The notes: generated by a model from the letters alone, not told the origin. A DNA stretch of 64,000 nt from Bacteriovoracaceae bacterium UBA6200 (GCA_002422605.1 DISW01000011.1:1-64000), one strand, 5' to 3'; shown: positions 16,154-25,137, counted from the stretch's first letter. Translations and numbers: made by a program.

Positions 16154-17031
16154 TGACTAAATTTTTTGTTAGCTTATTATTTTTAGTTTTTAGTGGTTTC
16201 TCTCTGGCCTGTGAGATTCATCTCCCCGCACATTTAGTTGTATTGAGCGATCGCGCCCAGTTTGAAAAAAGTATCCACCACAGTGAATGTTCAGCTGAGA
16301 CGATCATTAAATTTGCAGAAATCCTCAGTTCAATAGAAGGTAAAATTCCTTCTTATCAACTTAAGAGAATGTTGAAAGTAAAAAATGAATCTATCAACAT
16401 CCAACCGGCCCAGATCCAGGTTCAACATTTAAGCCATCTCATTAGAGAGCAACTGTCGCTTCCATCCGGGATTCATTTAAAATCAACTTCTGCCATTAAC
16501 ACTTCTGAAATCTTGACACTTGATGCTGGCGATAAAATCCAGGTTGAGTGCAATAATTGTCTCTACGGTGTTAACCAGCCTATTAATGTTAATGTCGTCG
16601 GTTTTGATGGTAGTCATCGTTCATTGGTAGTTGAAGCGAACTTCAGAAAGATGGTGAGGGCCTATAAAGTACAGACTTTTCATCCTGCTTTCTCAGAAAT
16701 TTCTTCAAGCTCCCTTACTGAGGAACTGGTTGAAGCGATTCCTCATACAGATCTTGTAACCGATCTATCGACTTTGCAGTTTTTTAAAGTGAATAAGCCG
16801 ATTAAGGCGGGAAGTTTTCTTCGCCGCTCTGATTTAAATGCCCTTAACCTCGTTAAGGCCGGTTTAAAAACTGAAGTTATTATCGAAAACTCACTTTTAA
16901 AACTTAAAACCTATGGAGTGAGCCGGAGCAATGGTTCCCTGGGAGATTTCGTTGAAGTTTTTCATCCTCAAAAGAATAAAAAGTATCTTGGTAAAGTTAT
17001 TGATATTAACAAAGTGCTAGTCGAATTATGA
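16150..17031 (+). CDS. flgA: Flagellar P-ring assembly chaperone FlgA
   Basis: 293 residues with a signal peptide (about 1-21, ending FSLAC). FlgA is the periplasmic chaperone for FlgI polymerisation. The carboxyl-terminal SAF-type beta-clip domain is recognisable from about 170: VTDLSTLQFFKVNKPIKAGSFLRRSDL matches the family block with the gly-rich turn, and VEVFHPQKNKKYLGKV resembles the terminal V.N..S.k...g.V segment. It is longer than enteric FlgA because of an extended amino-terminal domain. It overlaps flgG and flgH by 4 nt each. Confidence 0.85.
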   Translation: MMTKFFVSLLFLVFSGFSLACEIHLPAHLVVLSDRAQFEKSIHHSECSAETIIKFAEILSSIEGKIPSYQLKRMLKVKNESINIQPAQIQVQHLSHLIREQLSLPSGIHLKSTSAINTSEILTLDAGDKIQVECNNCLYGVNQPINVNVVGFDGSHRSLVVEANFRKMVRAYKVQTFHPAFSEISSSSLTEELVEAIPHTDLVTDLSTLQFFKVNKPIKAGSFLRRSDLNALNLVKAGLKTEVIIENSLLKLKTYGVSRSNGSLGDFVEVFHPQKNKKYLGKVIDINKVLVEL

Positions 17032-17807
17032 GAATTTTAATTTTATTGCTCACCTTAAATCTTGTTTCTTGTGCTCAGTATGTGAACCAATTTCACCGTC
17101 AGATTGATCGTGAGGACCGGGCGGTTACTGAAGATCGTGACCGTTATGAGAATGGTTATCCTACTAATCGCTATTCACGTGATCGCGTGCGTCCCGAGAA
17201 CGATAAGCGGCCAATAAAAGATCCTGTCACTTATTCATTAGGTGCTCGTCCTTCCGGTCAAATCAAACCACCAGTTAAACGCGAGTATCGTCCTCAACGT
17301 TATCAAGCAAATGATTTTGTTGATAATGAATCAAGTGGATCTCTTTGGGCCAACCAAGGTTCAAGTGCTTCTCTTTTCACTTATCAAAATGATAAGCGTG
17401 TTGGGGATATGGTTATTATTAATGTTCTGGAGAACCTCCGAAATCAGATTTCGGCAGAATTAAAACGAACCTTTCCGGATCGTCCTAAAAAGAAAACCAC
17501 CAAAGAGGGTGAAGCAAAACCAGACGAACGAGCTACTCCTGCCACTGCTGCGACACCAGCCAATGCTGCAGACAATGAAATGGACATGAAGGTCTATGAC
17601 AAAATCTCAGGCAGTGTAATTGAAGAAGTCAGTCAGGATTACATTCTTTTGCGTGGAATGAAGGAAGTTATTTTTAAAAAGGAAAAAAGATCCATTGAAG
17701 TCCAAGCTCTTGTGTCAAGAAAGGACATCATGGAAAATGATTATGTGAACTCGGATAAACTCCTTGAGTCACGGGTCTTCATTCTAAGGGACAGACACAA
17801 TGAATAA
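17028..17807 (+). CDS. flgH: Flagellar L-ring lipoprotein FlgH
   Basis: 259 residues. Signal peptide with lipobox LVSCAQ (Cys near residue 15) marks an outer-membrane lipoprotein. The family blocks GSLWANQGSSASLFTYQNDKRVGDMVIINV (read as two overlapping stretches, about 104-134) and the end RGMKEVIFKKEKRSIEVQALV.RKDI are evident. Between them is an unusual charged, alanine/threonine-rich insert (about 155-185). FlgH forms the outer-membrane bushing of the flagellum. It overlaps flgA by 4 nt and flgI by 8 nt. Confidence 0.93.
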   Translation: MRILILLLTLNLVSCAQYVNQFHRQIDREDRAVTEDRDRYENGYPTNRYSRDRVRPENDKRPIKDPVTYSLGARPSGQIKPPVKREYRPQRYQANDFVDNESSGSLWANQGSSASLFTYQNDKRVGDMVIINVLENLRNQISAELKRTFPDRPKKKTTKEGEAKPDERATPATAATPANAADNEMDMKVYDKISGSVIEEVSQDYILLRGMKEVIFKKEKRSIEVQALVSRKDIMENDYVNSDKLLESRVFILRDRHNE

Positions 17808-18798
17808 AATTCTCCCCCTCTTTCTTTGCCTTTTGACTTTACCGACGCTTGCTAATACCAGCCGGTTAAAAGACCTTGTTACGATTAAAGGGGTTCGTGA
17901 GAATCCGCTTATAGGCTATGGATTAGTGATTGGCCTTAATGGCACGGGCGATGGCGGCGGCGAAATCACCAATACTTCCCTGAAAAAAATGTTTCAAACT
18001 CTGGGTTTAAATCCTCAGAAAGAAGTTACTTCTAAAAATGTCGCAGCAGTTATTGTGACGGCCAAACTTCCTCCTTTTGGAAGACTTGGACAAAAACTCG
18101 ATGTGACTATTTCCTCAATTGGAGACGCTTCTTCTCTAGCTGGCGGAACCCTCCTGGTTACCCCTTTAAAAGGCGGCGATGGACAGATCTATGCCGTGGC
18201 CAACGGACAAATTTCTATTGGCGGTTTAGAGCAAGGGAAGAAGCTTGCCACCACTGGACGCATTCCTGATGGTGGAATCATTGAAAAAGAACTGGAACTT
18301 TCCTTTAATAATAAAAAAGCTGTCCGCATGGCCCTCAATAATCCTGATTTCACAACCGCTGCTCGAGTCGAGCGCACTATTAATCAGGAACTTGGCGGAA
18401 AGTACGCGACGGCTGCGGATTCAACCACAATTGATGTGATCATTCCTACGTACTATGAAAGAAAAGTTGTTGAATTAATCGCGAATATCGAAAACTTTAA
18501 AGTTGTTGCCGACGCCCCGGCCAAAATCGTCATCAACGAGCGAACCGGAACTTTAGTCGCCGGCGGCGATATTGTGATCAAAAAATCGGCGATCAGTCAC
18601 GGCGACCTGATGGTAGAAGTTAAAGGTGGAGCAGGCGGATCAGGTACTGGCGCGGTTCAATTAATGGAACAAACGACTACGATAAACGATCTCGTTAAAG
18701 CCTTGAATGCTTTAGGAACTAAACCTGAAGATCTCATCTCTATTTTCCAGGCCCTCAAGCAAAACGGCTCTCTTTTGGCCGAAATCGAACTTATTTAG
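17800..18798 (+). CDS. flgI: Flagellar P-ring protein FlgI
   Basis: 332 residues, slightly short of the usual 350-370. A signal peptide (about 1-18, ending TLA) directs it to the periplasm where it forms the P-ring around the rod. Family blocks: VRENPLIGYGLVIGLNGTGD near 33-52, GGTLLVTPLKGGDGQIYAVANG near 118-139, and INERTGTLVAGGDI near 243. The carboxyl-terminal LVKALNALGTKPEDLISIFQALK is standard. Confidence 0.98.
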   Translation: MNKILPLFLCLLTLPTLANTSRLKDLVTIKGVRENPLIGYGLVIGLNGTGDGGGEITNTSLKKMFQTLGLNPQKEVTSKNVAAVIVTAKLPPFGRLGQKLDVTISSIGDASSLAGGTLLVTPLKGGDGQIYAVANGQISIGGLEQGKKLATTGRIPDGGIIEKELELSFNNKKAVRMALNNPDFTTAARVERTINQELGGKYATAADSTTIDVIIPTYYERKVVELIANIENFKVVADAPAKIVINERTGTLVAGGDIVIKKSAISHGDLMVEVKGGAGGSGTGAVQLMEQTTTINDLVKALNALGTKPEDLISIFQALKQNGSLLAEIELI

Positions 18799-18821
18799 GG
18801 ACGACGGGAAGATTTTTCCCA

Positions 18822-18851
18822 GGGGTGTTTTTCGCTAACACCCCCCTCTTT
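18822..18851 (+). terminator. Terminator-like hairpin between flgI and flgJ
   Basis: GGGGTGTT and AACACCCC (8 bp, 7-nt loop) followed by CCTCTTT. The T-run is short, so it may only attenuate transcription between the ring genes and the hook-junction genes. Confidence 0.45.
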
Positions 18852-18855
18852 AAAA

Positions 18856-19260
18856 ATGCTACACTATAAAAAGAATCTCATCAGGATGATGGGGTCCCAA
18901 AAAACCAGGATGGTAAGATTGAAAATCAATCCTCAGCTACAAGCACTCCCTGCACAGAGAACAAATCCGGTTAAACCTTTTGAAGAAATTGCAGAAGGTA
19001 TGGAAGCCAATTTTACTTCTCACATGCTTGCGGAAATGAGAAAGACCATCCCGAAAGAGACGCCAGATTCATCCAGCATGGAGTATTATAATTCCTTACT
19101 GGATTACGAAAGAGCGCAAACTATGGCAAAATCAGATAGTGGTCTGGGTATCAAGAAAGTTATTCTAGACCAGATAGTGCCGGAACATATGAAGCATTAT
19201 CTTAAGAACGCTCAACCTCATGTTCGTCAAGGAATGACGAAGGAGAACACAAATGAGTAG
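18856..19260 (+). CDS. flgJ: FlgJ-type rod-binding protein (no muramidase domain)
   Basis: Up to 134 residues. It contains the rod-binding domain of FlgJ: EEIAEGMEANFTSHMLAEMRKTIPKE and MEYYNSLLDYERAQTMAKSDSGLGIKKVI (given as two blocks). The peptidoglycan hydrolase domain found in enteric FlgJ is absent, as in many delta-proteobacterial-type relatives, so rod passage through the wall needs a separate hydrolase. The start is unsure: ATGs at 18856, 18886, 18889 and 18910 are all in frame, and none has an ideal ribosome-binding site. The last two encode the more family-like beginning. It overlaps flgM by 8 nt. Confidence 0.8.
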   Translation: MLHYKKNLIRMMGSQKTRMVRLKINPQLQALPAQRTNPVKPFEEIAEGMEANFTSHMLAEMRKTIPKETPDSSSMEYYNSLLDYERAQTMAKSDSGLGIKKVILDQIVPEHMKHYLKNAQPHVRQGMTKENTNE

Positions 19261-19579
19261 CATCGATACACGTTCAGCATTTTTTCCTCGCGGTCGCGAT
19301 GTTAAAAGCGAATCTGCCCAAGGTGGACAGAAAGTCGACGGAGTTCAGAAAAACACAACTGAACGGGCCTCAGAAATCTCTCAAAAGACCTCTACAGATG
19401 CGAAAGTCAGCATCCCTGAAGGTGTTAAGGAGTTTTCCCGTATTAAAAAAGCGGCAATGAGTGCTCCTGAAGCTGATAATTCGGAAAAAATCGCACGTCT
19501 TAAGGCCCAAATTCAGGATGGCAGTTATCAAATCGATTACGATGCTCTGGCCGATAAAATCCTCACTTCTGAGATTTAA
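19253..19579 (+). CDS. flgM: Anti-sigma28 factor FlgM-like protein
   Basis: 108 residues. The carboxyl-terminal block EKIARLKAQIQDGSYQIDYD followed by ALADKIL matches the FlgM sigma28-binding segment. The amino-terminal half is polar and low in hydrophobics, as expected for a largely disordered protein. FlgM holds sigma28 inactive until it is exported after hook completion. Its position before flgN, flgK and flgL fits late-gene control. It overlaps flgJ by 8 nt. Confidence 0.85.
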   Translation: MSSIDTRSAFFPRGRDVKSESAQGGQKVDGVQKNTTERASEISQKTSTDAKVSIPEGVKEFSRIKKAAMSAPEADNSEKIARLKAQIQDGSYQIDYDALADKILTSEI

Positions 19580-19590
19580 GAGGTTTGAAC

Positions 19591-20094
19591 ATGGATTACC
19601 GAATGGATGAGCAAAGACTGCATTACCAGCGCGTTTTGAGTGTTTGGGAAGGCTTTTGCCAGCTTCATAAGGATTTGTATGATCTGACTTGCGAGGAGTA
19701 CCTTACTCTTTTGGCGAGTGATATCGATAAACTTGAATCCATGCTTCCAGTTAAGGAAGAAATCATCTCTAAAATTGGTGAACTGGAAAAAGAAAGATCT
19801 GAGCTGATTGACCAGTTGAATAAGTCCGGTCTTTTCACTCTCAATATCCAACGGGCGGGTGATTTACTAACTATTTTTACAGCTCTCGATAGCTCATTAC
19901 CAATTCCGGCCCTACGGAATCTTAATAGCCTTTTATTGGATATCATCCAAAAGATTCAGGACCAGAATAAAAAGAACCAGCAGTTCTTAAATAAGGCCAT
20001 GCTCTCCCTTCGCGATCTTAAACAAGGCTTTACCGGAAAGAAAACATACACCACTTATGGATCTGACGGACATACCCGTTCGATCAATAGGTAA
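19591..20094 (+). CDS. flgN: FlgN-like export chaperone for hook-junction proteins
   Basis: 167 residues from the ATG at 19591, 7 nt after AGAGG; a TTG two codons earlier is less likely. It is helical throughout, with a heptad-like central region (LEKERSELIDQLNKSGL) and a basic flexible tail, the plan of FlgN. Sequence identity to enteric FlgN is not obvious by eye, so the call relies on size, helicity and position between flgM and flgK, whose product FlgN chaperones. Confidence 0.75.
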   Translation: MDYRMDEQRLHYQRVLSVWEGFCQLHKDLYDLTCEEYLTLLASDIDKLESMLPVKEEIISKIGELEKERSELIDQLNKSGLFTLNIQRAGDLLTIFTALDSSLPIPALRNLNSLLLDIIQKIQDQNKKNQQFLNKAMLSLRDLKQGFTGKKTYTTYGSDGHTRSINR

Positions 20095-20115
20095 CTAAGC
20101 ACAGGGGACCAAGGA

Positions 20116-21582
20116 TTGGGCGCTGACTTACTGAACATCGGAAAATCTGGCTTATTTGCAGCGAAACAGTCGATGTCGACGACTTCGCACAATATTGCCA
20201 ATGCCAATACTGAGGGGTTCTCCCGTCAGGAGGTAAGAACAGAGACCGGTGTTACTCTGAGTGAAGGCGATTATGCTCTCGGGACCGGTGTTGAAATTCA
20301 AAGTATCAAACGCTCTCATGACGAGCTTGTTGAAAAAAAATTAAATACTTCTATCACTTCTCATAAGTTCAATGAAGAGAGATCTCTTCAACTTGGACAC
20401 GTGGAAGAAATCTTTAACGAGATTAACTCCGACGGTATGAACAAGATCATGAACCGTTTCTTTAACTCTTTCAGAGAACTTTCCAATCAACCGGAAAATG
20501 AAACTATACGACATGTGGTTAAAGAAAATGCCAAAATTGTTACCGGTGACTTCCACCGCATTCAGTCGAATCTGGATGATGTTCGCGGCAGTATTAATAA
20601 AAAGATTTCCCTTTCTGTTTCCGAAATCAACAGTCTCACAACGACCATTGCTAAATTAAATAAAGAAATCAGTGTTCAGGAAGTTTCAGGCAGTATGGCC
20701 AATGATCTTAGAGATCAGCGTGACCGCGCCCTGAGAACTTTAACTGAGTTCTTCCCTATTAACACCTATACCGATGCCAAAGGGCAGTTTGTTGTCAGTG
20801 TTGAGGGTGTGGGATCTTTGGTGGCCGGAGGTATCTCTCAGGATCTTTCCGTAGGGTCTTCCGTTAAAAACGGCGAAACTTCTGCCGACAAAGGCGACGC
20901 CAATATCTATTTCGCCAGCCGTCCAGGTGTACCGGTCTCCGGTAAAATTACCAGCGGAACACTAGGCGCTCAGCTTAGAACCCGAAATGAAGAGATCGTG
21001 GGACTTGAAAAGCAGCTCGACGAACTTGCTCATGGACTGGTTTTAGCGACAAACTCTATCCATCGTCGTGGTTTTGCTAACCATCCGGTTCCGGTAGATG
21101 CAGAAGGGAATCCTATTCCCAATGCCGCGGCCAAGAAAGTAACCGGGATTAATTTCTTTAAAGAACCTCTCGATTTAAAACGGGCAGCCGAATATATTTC
21201 AATCTCTGATGATATTGAAGCTGATGTTAATAACATTGCAGCCGCCCTGGAAGCCAATAAGCCCGGTGATAACCGCATTGCTTTGGCCGTATCAAAACTT
21301 CAACATGAAAAAGTCCTTGGTGGTGGAACCACTACCTTCGAAGAACAATATTTAAAGTCAGTCGGTAACATCGGACTTCAGTCCGGTAAATCCAAAATTG
21401 ACGAAGAGCAATCCCATGGAATTCTGGCCCAGGCAAAATCTTTCAAAGAAAGACTGGCGGGGGTTTCCCTTGATGAAGAAGCGGCCAATATGGTTCGCTA
21501 CCAAAATGCATATGAAGCATCTGCTAAAGTTATCAGAGCTTCCGATGAAATGTTTAAAGCTGTGTTAGGTTTACTTCCATAA
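20116..21582 (+). CDS. flgK: Hook-filament junction protein FlgK (HAP1)
   Basis: 488 residues, within the normal range. Start GADLLNIGKSGLFAAKQSMS and NIANANTEGFSRQEV are characteristic, as is the end SLDEEAANMVRYQNAYEASA with VIRASDEMF. The domain DLRDQRDRALRTLTEFFPI near 195 is conserved. FlgK caps the hook and joins it to the filament after export. The start codon is TTG at 20116 with AGGGG about 9 nt upstream. Confidence 0.96.
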   Translation: MGADLLNIGKSGLFAAKQSMSTTSHNIANANTEGFSRQEVRTETGVTLSEGDYALGTGVEIQSIKRSHDELVEKKLNTSITSHKFNEERSLQLGHVEEIFNEINSDGMNKIMNRFFNSFRELSNQPENETIRHVVKENAKIVTGDFHRIQSNLDDVRGSINKKISLSVSEINSLTTTIAKLNKEISVQEVSGSMANDLRDQRDRALRTLTEFFPINTYTDAKGQFVVSVEGVGSLVAGGISQDLSVGSSVKNGETSADKGDANIYFASRPGVPVSGKITSGTLGAQLRTRNEEIVGLEKQLDELAHGLVLATNSIHRRGFANHPVPVDAEGNPIPNAAAKKVTGINFFKEPLDLKRAAEYISISDDIEADVNNIAAALEANKPGDNRIALAVSKLQHEKVLGGGTTTFEEQYLKSVGNIGLQSGKSKIDEEQSHGILAQAKSFKERLAGVSLDEEAANMVRYQNAYEASAKVIRASDEMFKAVLGLLP

Positions 21583-21592
21583 GGCATGATGT

Positions 21593-22585
21593 ATGAGTAG
21601 GGTTTCAGAAAATTCATCAGTACACGCCATCAACTATGCAGTTGGTAAGACCAAAGGCAAAGTTGAGGATCTTCAAATGAAGGGTTCGACCCTTAAGCGT
21701 ATTTCTAAGCCTTCAGATGATCCGGTTGGGAATGTTGAACTTCTTTCCATTCGCTCTCAGAATATCGATGCCGAACAATACGTTCGGAATTTGGGGTATG
21801 CCCAGACTCAGCTTTCATTTACCGAAACGGTACTTGAAGAAATGACTGATCTTCTGGTTAAGGCCAAAGAGCTCTCAATTGGGCAGGCCTCTTCCATTTA
21901 TTCTCCAGAAATTCGTGAAGGTGTCTCAAAAGAGATCCACCAAATACGCCAGCAGTTTATGAGCCTTGCTAATAAACGAATGGGAAACCGCTATCTCTTC
22001 GCAGGACAAAAAGTTCTGACTCGTCCTTTTGATCAGGAAGGGCAATACCTCGGCGATAAAAACAAAATAAATATTGAAATTAATAAAGACGTCTACGTTC
22101 CCATAAATATAACAGGTAATGAGCTGTTCTACTCCATGAGTAAAAAACCTTTGGAGAAAAGTGATCTGGACATCACTACACCAGAGATGGAAATGAACCC
22201 GGAGATCGCAGTTATGCGTAAACCGGCTTCCACTGAACCTGAAGCTGTTCCAGTCAGCGTCTTTGATGAACTGCGCTCTCTTGAGAACGCCCTCCTTACG
22301 GACAATCCTCAGGTCATTCAAAGTTTACTCGAGCGGTTAGACAGCAGCATTGATCGCGTTGTTCAATATCGGACCAAGATTGGGGCCCTGACCAACACTA
22401 TTGTGAACGCGGAAACAAATATTGAAAAAATCAAACTTTTGAACGAAGCCCACAAAAGTAAGATTGAAGACGCTGACGTGACAGAACTCTTTGCTGACCT
22501 GCAGAAAGAGCAGGCCGTCCTTAAGGCAACCTATAAAGCGAGCTCAAATTTGATGAATACGAGCCTCATGGACTTCCTCAGATAA
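21593..22585 (+). CDS. flgL: Hook-filament junction protein FlgL (HAP3)
   Basis: 330 residues. The flagellin-like amino terminus (RISKPSDDPVGNVELLSIRS near 36-55) and carboxyl-terminal helices (FADLQKEQAVLKATYKASSN) are typical of FlgL, and VSKEIHQIRQQFMSLANKRMG with YLFAGQK confirms it. It follows flgK by 10 nt and is followed after 130 nt by csrA-fliW, a frequent arrangement. Confidence 0.94.
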   Translation: MSRVSENSSVHAINYAVGKTKGKVEDLQMKGSTLKRISKPSDDPVGNVELLSIRSQNIDAEQYVRNLGYAQTQLSFTETVLEEMTDLLVKAKELSIGQASSIYSPEIREGVSKEIHQIRQQFMSLANKRMGNRYLFAGQKVLTRPFDQEGQYLGDKNKINIEINKDVYVPINITGNELFYSMSKKPLEKSDLDITTPEMEMNPEIAVMRKPASTEPEAVPVSVFDELRSLENALLTDNPQVIQSLLERLDSSIDRVVQYRTKIGALTNTIVNAETNIEKIKLLNEAHKSKIEDADVTELFADLQKEQAVLKATYKASSNLMNTSLMDFLR

Positions 22586-22715
22586 GAAAATCTTACAATT
22601 TCTTAACTTTTTAATGAAATTATCTTGCATTTCCCCCTAAAAATGTAATAAATCTCAGCGCAACAAAACTTTATTGAGTTAGTCAAATTCTTGACAAGAA
22701 AGACAAGGATCAACC

Positions 22716-22946
22716 ATGCTGGTTCTGACACGGAAGCTAGGAGAGAGCATTGCAATCGATGACAATATTAAAATTGTCGTCGTGCAAATTAAAGGCAAGC
22801 AAGTTCGCTTGGGAATTAAAGCTCCTAAAGAAACTAAGATACATCGCGAAGAGGTGTATCAGGCCATTCAAGATCAAAACACTGAAGCGGTACAGGCCAA
22901 CATGTCTGACATAGCGCGTCTCGGTGAAGAGCTCAAGAAGAAATAA
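22716..22946 (+). CDS. csrA: Carbon storage regulator CsrA
   Basis: 76 residues. MLVLTRKLGESI and VRLGIKAPKE are the defining CsrA beta-strands, with the RNA-contact Arg44 region intact (LGIKAPKETKIHREEVY). CsrA binds GGA motifs in mRNA leaders; a GGA stands just upstream of its own ATG (caaGGAtcaacc), allowing autoregulation. A 15-residue carboxyl-terminal extension is present compared with the enteric protein. It precedes fliW, which antagonises it. Confidence 0.97.
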   Translation: MLVLTRKLGESIAIDDNIKIVVVQIKGKQVRLGIKAPKETKIHREEVYQAIQDQNTEAVQANMSDIARLGEELKKK

Positions 22947-23033
22947 TTTTCCTCCTTGATAATTTATTCGTTTGACTGATACCATCATAGTGCTATGGTA
23001 ATAATACCTTACCATTTCATTTTGGAGGCATCC

Positions 23034-23591
23034 GTGAAAGTCAAAACCACTCGATTTGGGGAACTTGAAGTAAACCCCAATGACATTATCACCTTTTCAG
23101 AAGGTCTTTTGGGTTTTGAAAATCTAAAAAAATACTTTGTTGTTGATCCAGGGGACAGCACATTGATCCTATGGTTGCAATCTACCGAAGATGAAAAGGT
23201 AGCCTTTCCCATCATAGAGCCTAAGATTTTCAAGCCTGATTATATTGCAAAACTTCTTCCTGCAGACCTAAACGGCCTGGAACTTGAGTCTCTGCAATCT
23301 GCTAAACTTTATTCAATCTTAACGATCCCTGCGAACGTTACAGAGATGTCAGCTAACCTCAAAGCACCAGTTGTGATCAACTCTGCTAAGAAAGTTGGTA
23401 AACAAATCGTACTTCAGGATTCTAAACTATCCGTTAAGCACGAAATGTATAAAGAGCTTAAAGTTTACATCGTAAACTTCTCTTCTGATGATGCTCGTAG
23501 AACTAACTATGAGCCAAGCATTGCCCTTGAAGGCGAATTGAAGCCTCAAGCGACTATTCCTACGAATACATCGCGCACGCTTGAAGTTTAA
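23034..23591 (+). CDS. fliW: Flagellar assembly factor FliW (CsrA antagonist)
   Basis: 185 residues from the GTG at 23034, chosen because GGAGG lies 6-7 nt upstream and the family starts at VKVKTTRFGELEV. FliW binds CsrA allosterically and also flagellin, linking filament assembly to translation control. Visible family blocks: ITFSEGLLGFENLKKY near 19-34 and the I.TIPANVTEMSANLKAPVVIN block near 104-125. The long tail (about 155-185) is extra. csrA lies 87 nt upstream. An intrinsic terminator follows. Confidence 0.95.
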   Translation: MKVKTTRFGELEVNPNDIITFSEGLLGFENLKKYFVVDPGDSTLILWLQSTEDEKVAFPIIEPKIFKPDYIAKLLPADLNGLELESLQSAKLYSILTIPANVTEMSANLKAPVVINSAKKVGKQIVLQDSKLSVKHEMYKELKVYIVNFSSDDARRTNYEPSIALEGELKPQATIPTNTSRTLEV

Positions 23592-23615
23592 GTCTTAGAT
23601 TTAATACTAAAAATG

Positions 23616-23646
23616 AAAAAGCCCTCGTAAGAGGGCTTTTTTTTTA
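23616..23646. terminator. Bidirectional intrinsic terminator between fliW and the TPR gene
   Basis: AAAAAGCCCTC, loop GTAA, GAGGGC then ten T. The A-tract on the left supplies a T-run for the opposite strand, where it overlaps the region just after the TPR gene stop. Confidence 0.85.
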
Positions 23647-24375
23647 TAAGCTGATGTTGGTTTCCGTCGCTGAGCGGGAAAGATTGATATACATCACCGC
23701 TTCAGGGTGATTGGGTTCCCTAGAAAGAACGTTCTGCCATTCAGACTGAGCTTCAATGATATTGCCATTCCCGTAATACAGTAAGCCCATAGCAATTCTC
23801 GCTGGCATATAGCCCGGCTGCTCGTTCTTTAAACGCTTTAATTCTTCGAAGGCCTTAGAGGTAAAACCCTTTTTTGTATAGGCCTTGGCAACCTTAATTC
23901 TGATTTCAAGATTATCCGGATCTAAGGTAGCGGCTTTGTTGTATTCAAAAAGAGCTTCATCAATACGGCCATAAGAGGCGTACATTTCGGCGATCTCATA
24001 ATGCTTCAAAGAAAACTTCTTATTCAGGTGAGGATCACTGACACCTTGTTGCTGAGTATTCTTAACCTGATTATTAGCTTTTTCGAAGATCGCCTTAGCT
24101 TCTTCGTATTTGCCAATATCGTTATAAATAACGGAAAGAGAGATGGCAGCATCAGTATGATGAGGATCAAGCTCCAGAACGCGGCTAAAGGCCTTTATCG
24201 CCTTTCCTAGCTCACCTCTTACATGGAAGACGTTCGCCAGGTAAAAGAAAGCCTCAGTGGCATTAGGGTTCTGTTCGATAATTTCGTTCAAAAATAAACT
24301 AGAGGTCTTTAAATCATTTTTCTGGAAAGCTTCTTTGGCCTTTTTAAGTAGATCACTGAGTTTTACATTTTCCAA
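23644..24375 (-). CDS. Tetratricopeptide repeat protein
   Basis: 243 residues made of about six TPR units from residue 5 to 235, for example AFFYLANVFHVRGELGKAIK and LEIRIKVAKAYTKKGFTSKA. There is no signal peptide, so a cytoplasmic scaffold is likely. The start codon is TTG at 24373-24375 with GGAG 7 nt upstream. It is the last gene of a minus-strand operon, 15 nt after bamD. The partner is unknown. Confidence 0.85.
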   Translation of the reverse strand: MENVKLSDLLKKAKEAFQKNDLKTSSLFLNEIIEQNPNATEAFFYLANVFHVRGELGKAIKAFSRVLELDPHHTDAAISLSVIYNDIGKYEEAKAIFEKANNQVKNTQQQGVSDPHLNKKFSLKHYEIAEMYASYGRIDEALFEYNKAATLDPDNLEIRIKVAKAYTKKGFTSKAFEELKRLKNEQPGYMPARIAMGLLYYGNGNIIEAQSEWQNVLSREPNHPEAVMYINLSRSATETNISL

Positions 24376-24390
24376 AGGTAGGCTCCGGGC

Positions 24391-25137
24391 TTAGAGGTGT
24401 TTTTGACAGTCGTCTTTAATTGATTTTATTTCCTTCTGTGCCCCTTTATCAACCGATTGGTAAAACTTTTCAACGTATTGAAGGCACTCTTCCCACTCTT
24501 TTAGTTTAGAGGTGGCAAGAATCGTTCGCAACATAGCGTGATTTCGAGTTTTTTTGTCCTCATGGTTTTCAAGTATATCTAAGTACCAATAGCGGGCAGC
24601 GGAGTATTCTTTAGTTTTGAAGTAAAAATCAGCAATATACTGATCCTTCTTCCTCAACATGGTGAAGGCCTTGCTGATTTTTGTTTCAGCATCTTTTCGG
24701 TAGCTGCTGTCACCATACTTTTGAATCAGTTCATTGTAATAGCGAAGAGATTCCACTGCTGGTTCCAGATCACGGTCAATAGTATCGGGAATTTGTTTAT
24801 AGTAGGACTCCGCAATTCTAAAAACCACGTAAGGAATTTTCTCATGACGGGGATGGAAATCTCTGAATAACAAATAAGCAGCAGCTGATTCTATGTAGTT
24901 TTCTTGTAGAAAAAGAATATCTGCCTGCAAAAGCTCTGCAGGTGTCGCATAGAATGAATAAGGGTGCTGGGTTTTAATAAGATTTAATTTTTCAGTCGCA
25001 AGAATAAATCTTTCAGAATCCATCAACTCCTGGGCTTCTTTATAAAGGATTTCTGCCTGAGTTTTACCTTCTGGTTTATCAGAAGCACAAGAAGCGAGTA
25101 ACAACAGGAGAGAAAGTGTCATCAAAATAAATTTCAT
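24391..25137 (-). CDS. bamD: Outer-membrane assembly lipoprotein BamD
   Basis: 248 residues. Signal peptide with lipobox LLASCAS (Cys near 17). TPR-type repeats follow: ILYKEAQELMDSERFILATE, then ADILFLQENYIESAAAYLLF and FRDFHPRHEKIPYVVFRIAESYY, the blocks diagnostic of BamD/YfiO. BamD helps BamA insert beta-barrel proteins into the outer membrane. Its start overlaps the AI-2E permease stop by 4 nt. Confidence 0.9.
   Translation of the reverse strand: MKFILMTLSLLLLLASCASDKPEGKTQAEILYKEAQELMDSERFILATEKLNLIKTQHPYSFYATPAELLQADILFLQENYIESAAAYLLFRDFHPRHEKIPYVVFRIAESYYKQIPDTIDRDLEPAVESLRYYNELIQKYGDSSYRKDAETKISKAFTMLRKKDQYIADFYFKTKEYSAARYWYLDILENHEDKKTRNHAMLRTILATSKLKEWEECLQYVEKFYQSVDKGAQKEIKSIKDDCQKHL

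Noticed and set aside
19549..19556. GCCGATAA resembling a sigma28 -10 element
   Set aside because: It lies inside the flgM coding block encoding a conserved ADK segment, and no TAAA -35 is found at the 15-nt spacing.
22621..22715. Promoter of csrA
   Set aside because: TTGCAT and TTGACA are present but neither has a -10 box at acceptable spacing before the ATG; no call is made.
22995..23033. Longer FliW start at 22995
   Set aside because: The extra 13 codons are not family-like, and GGAGG is ideally placed for the GTG at 23034.
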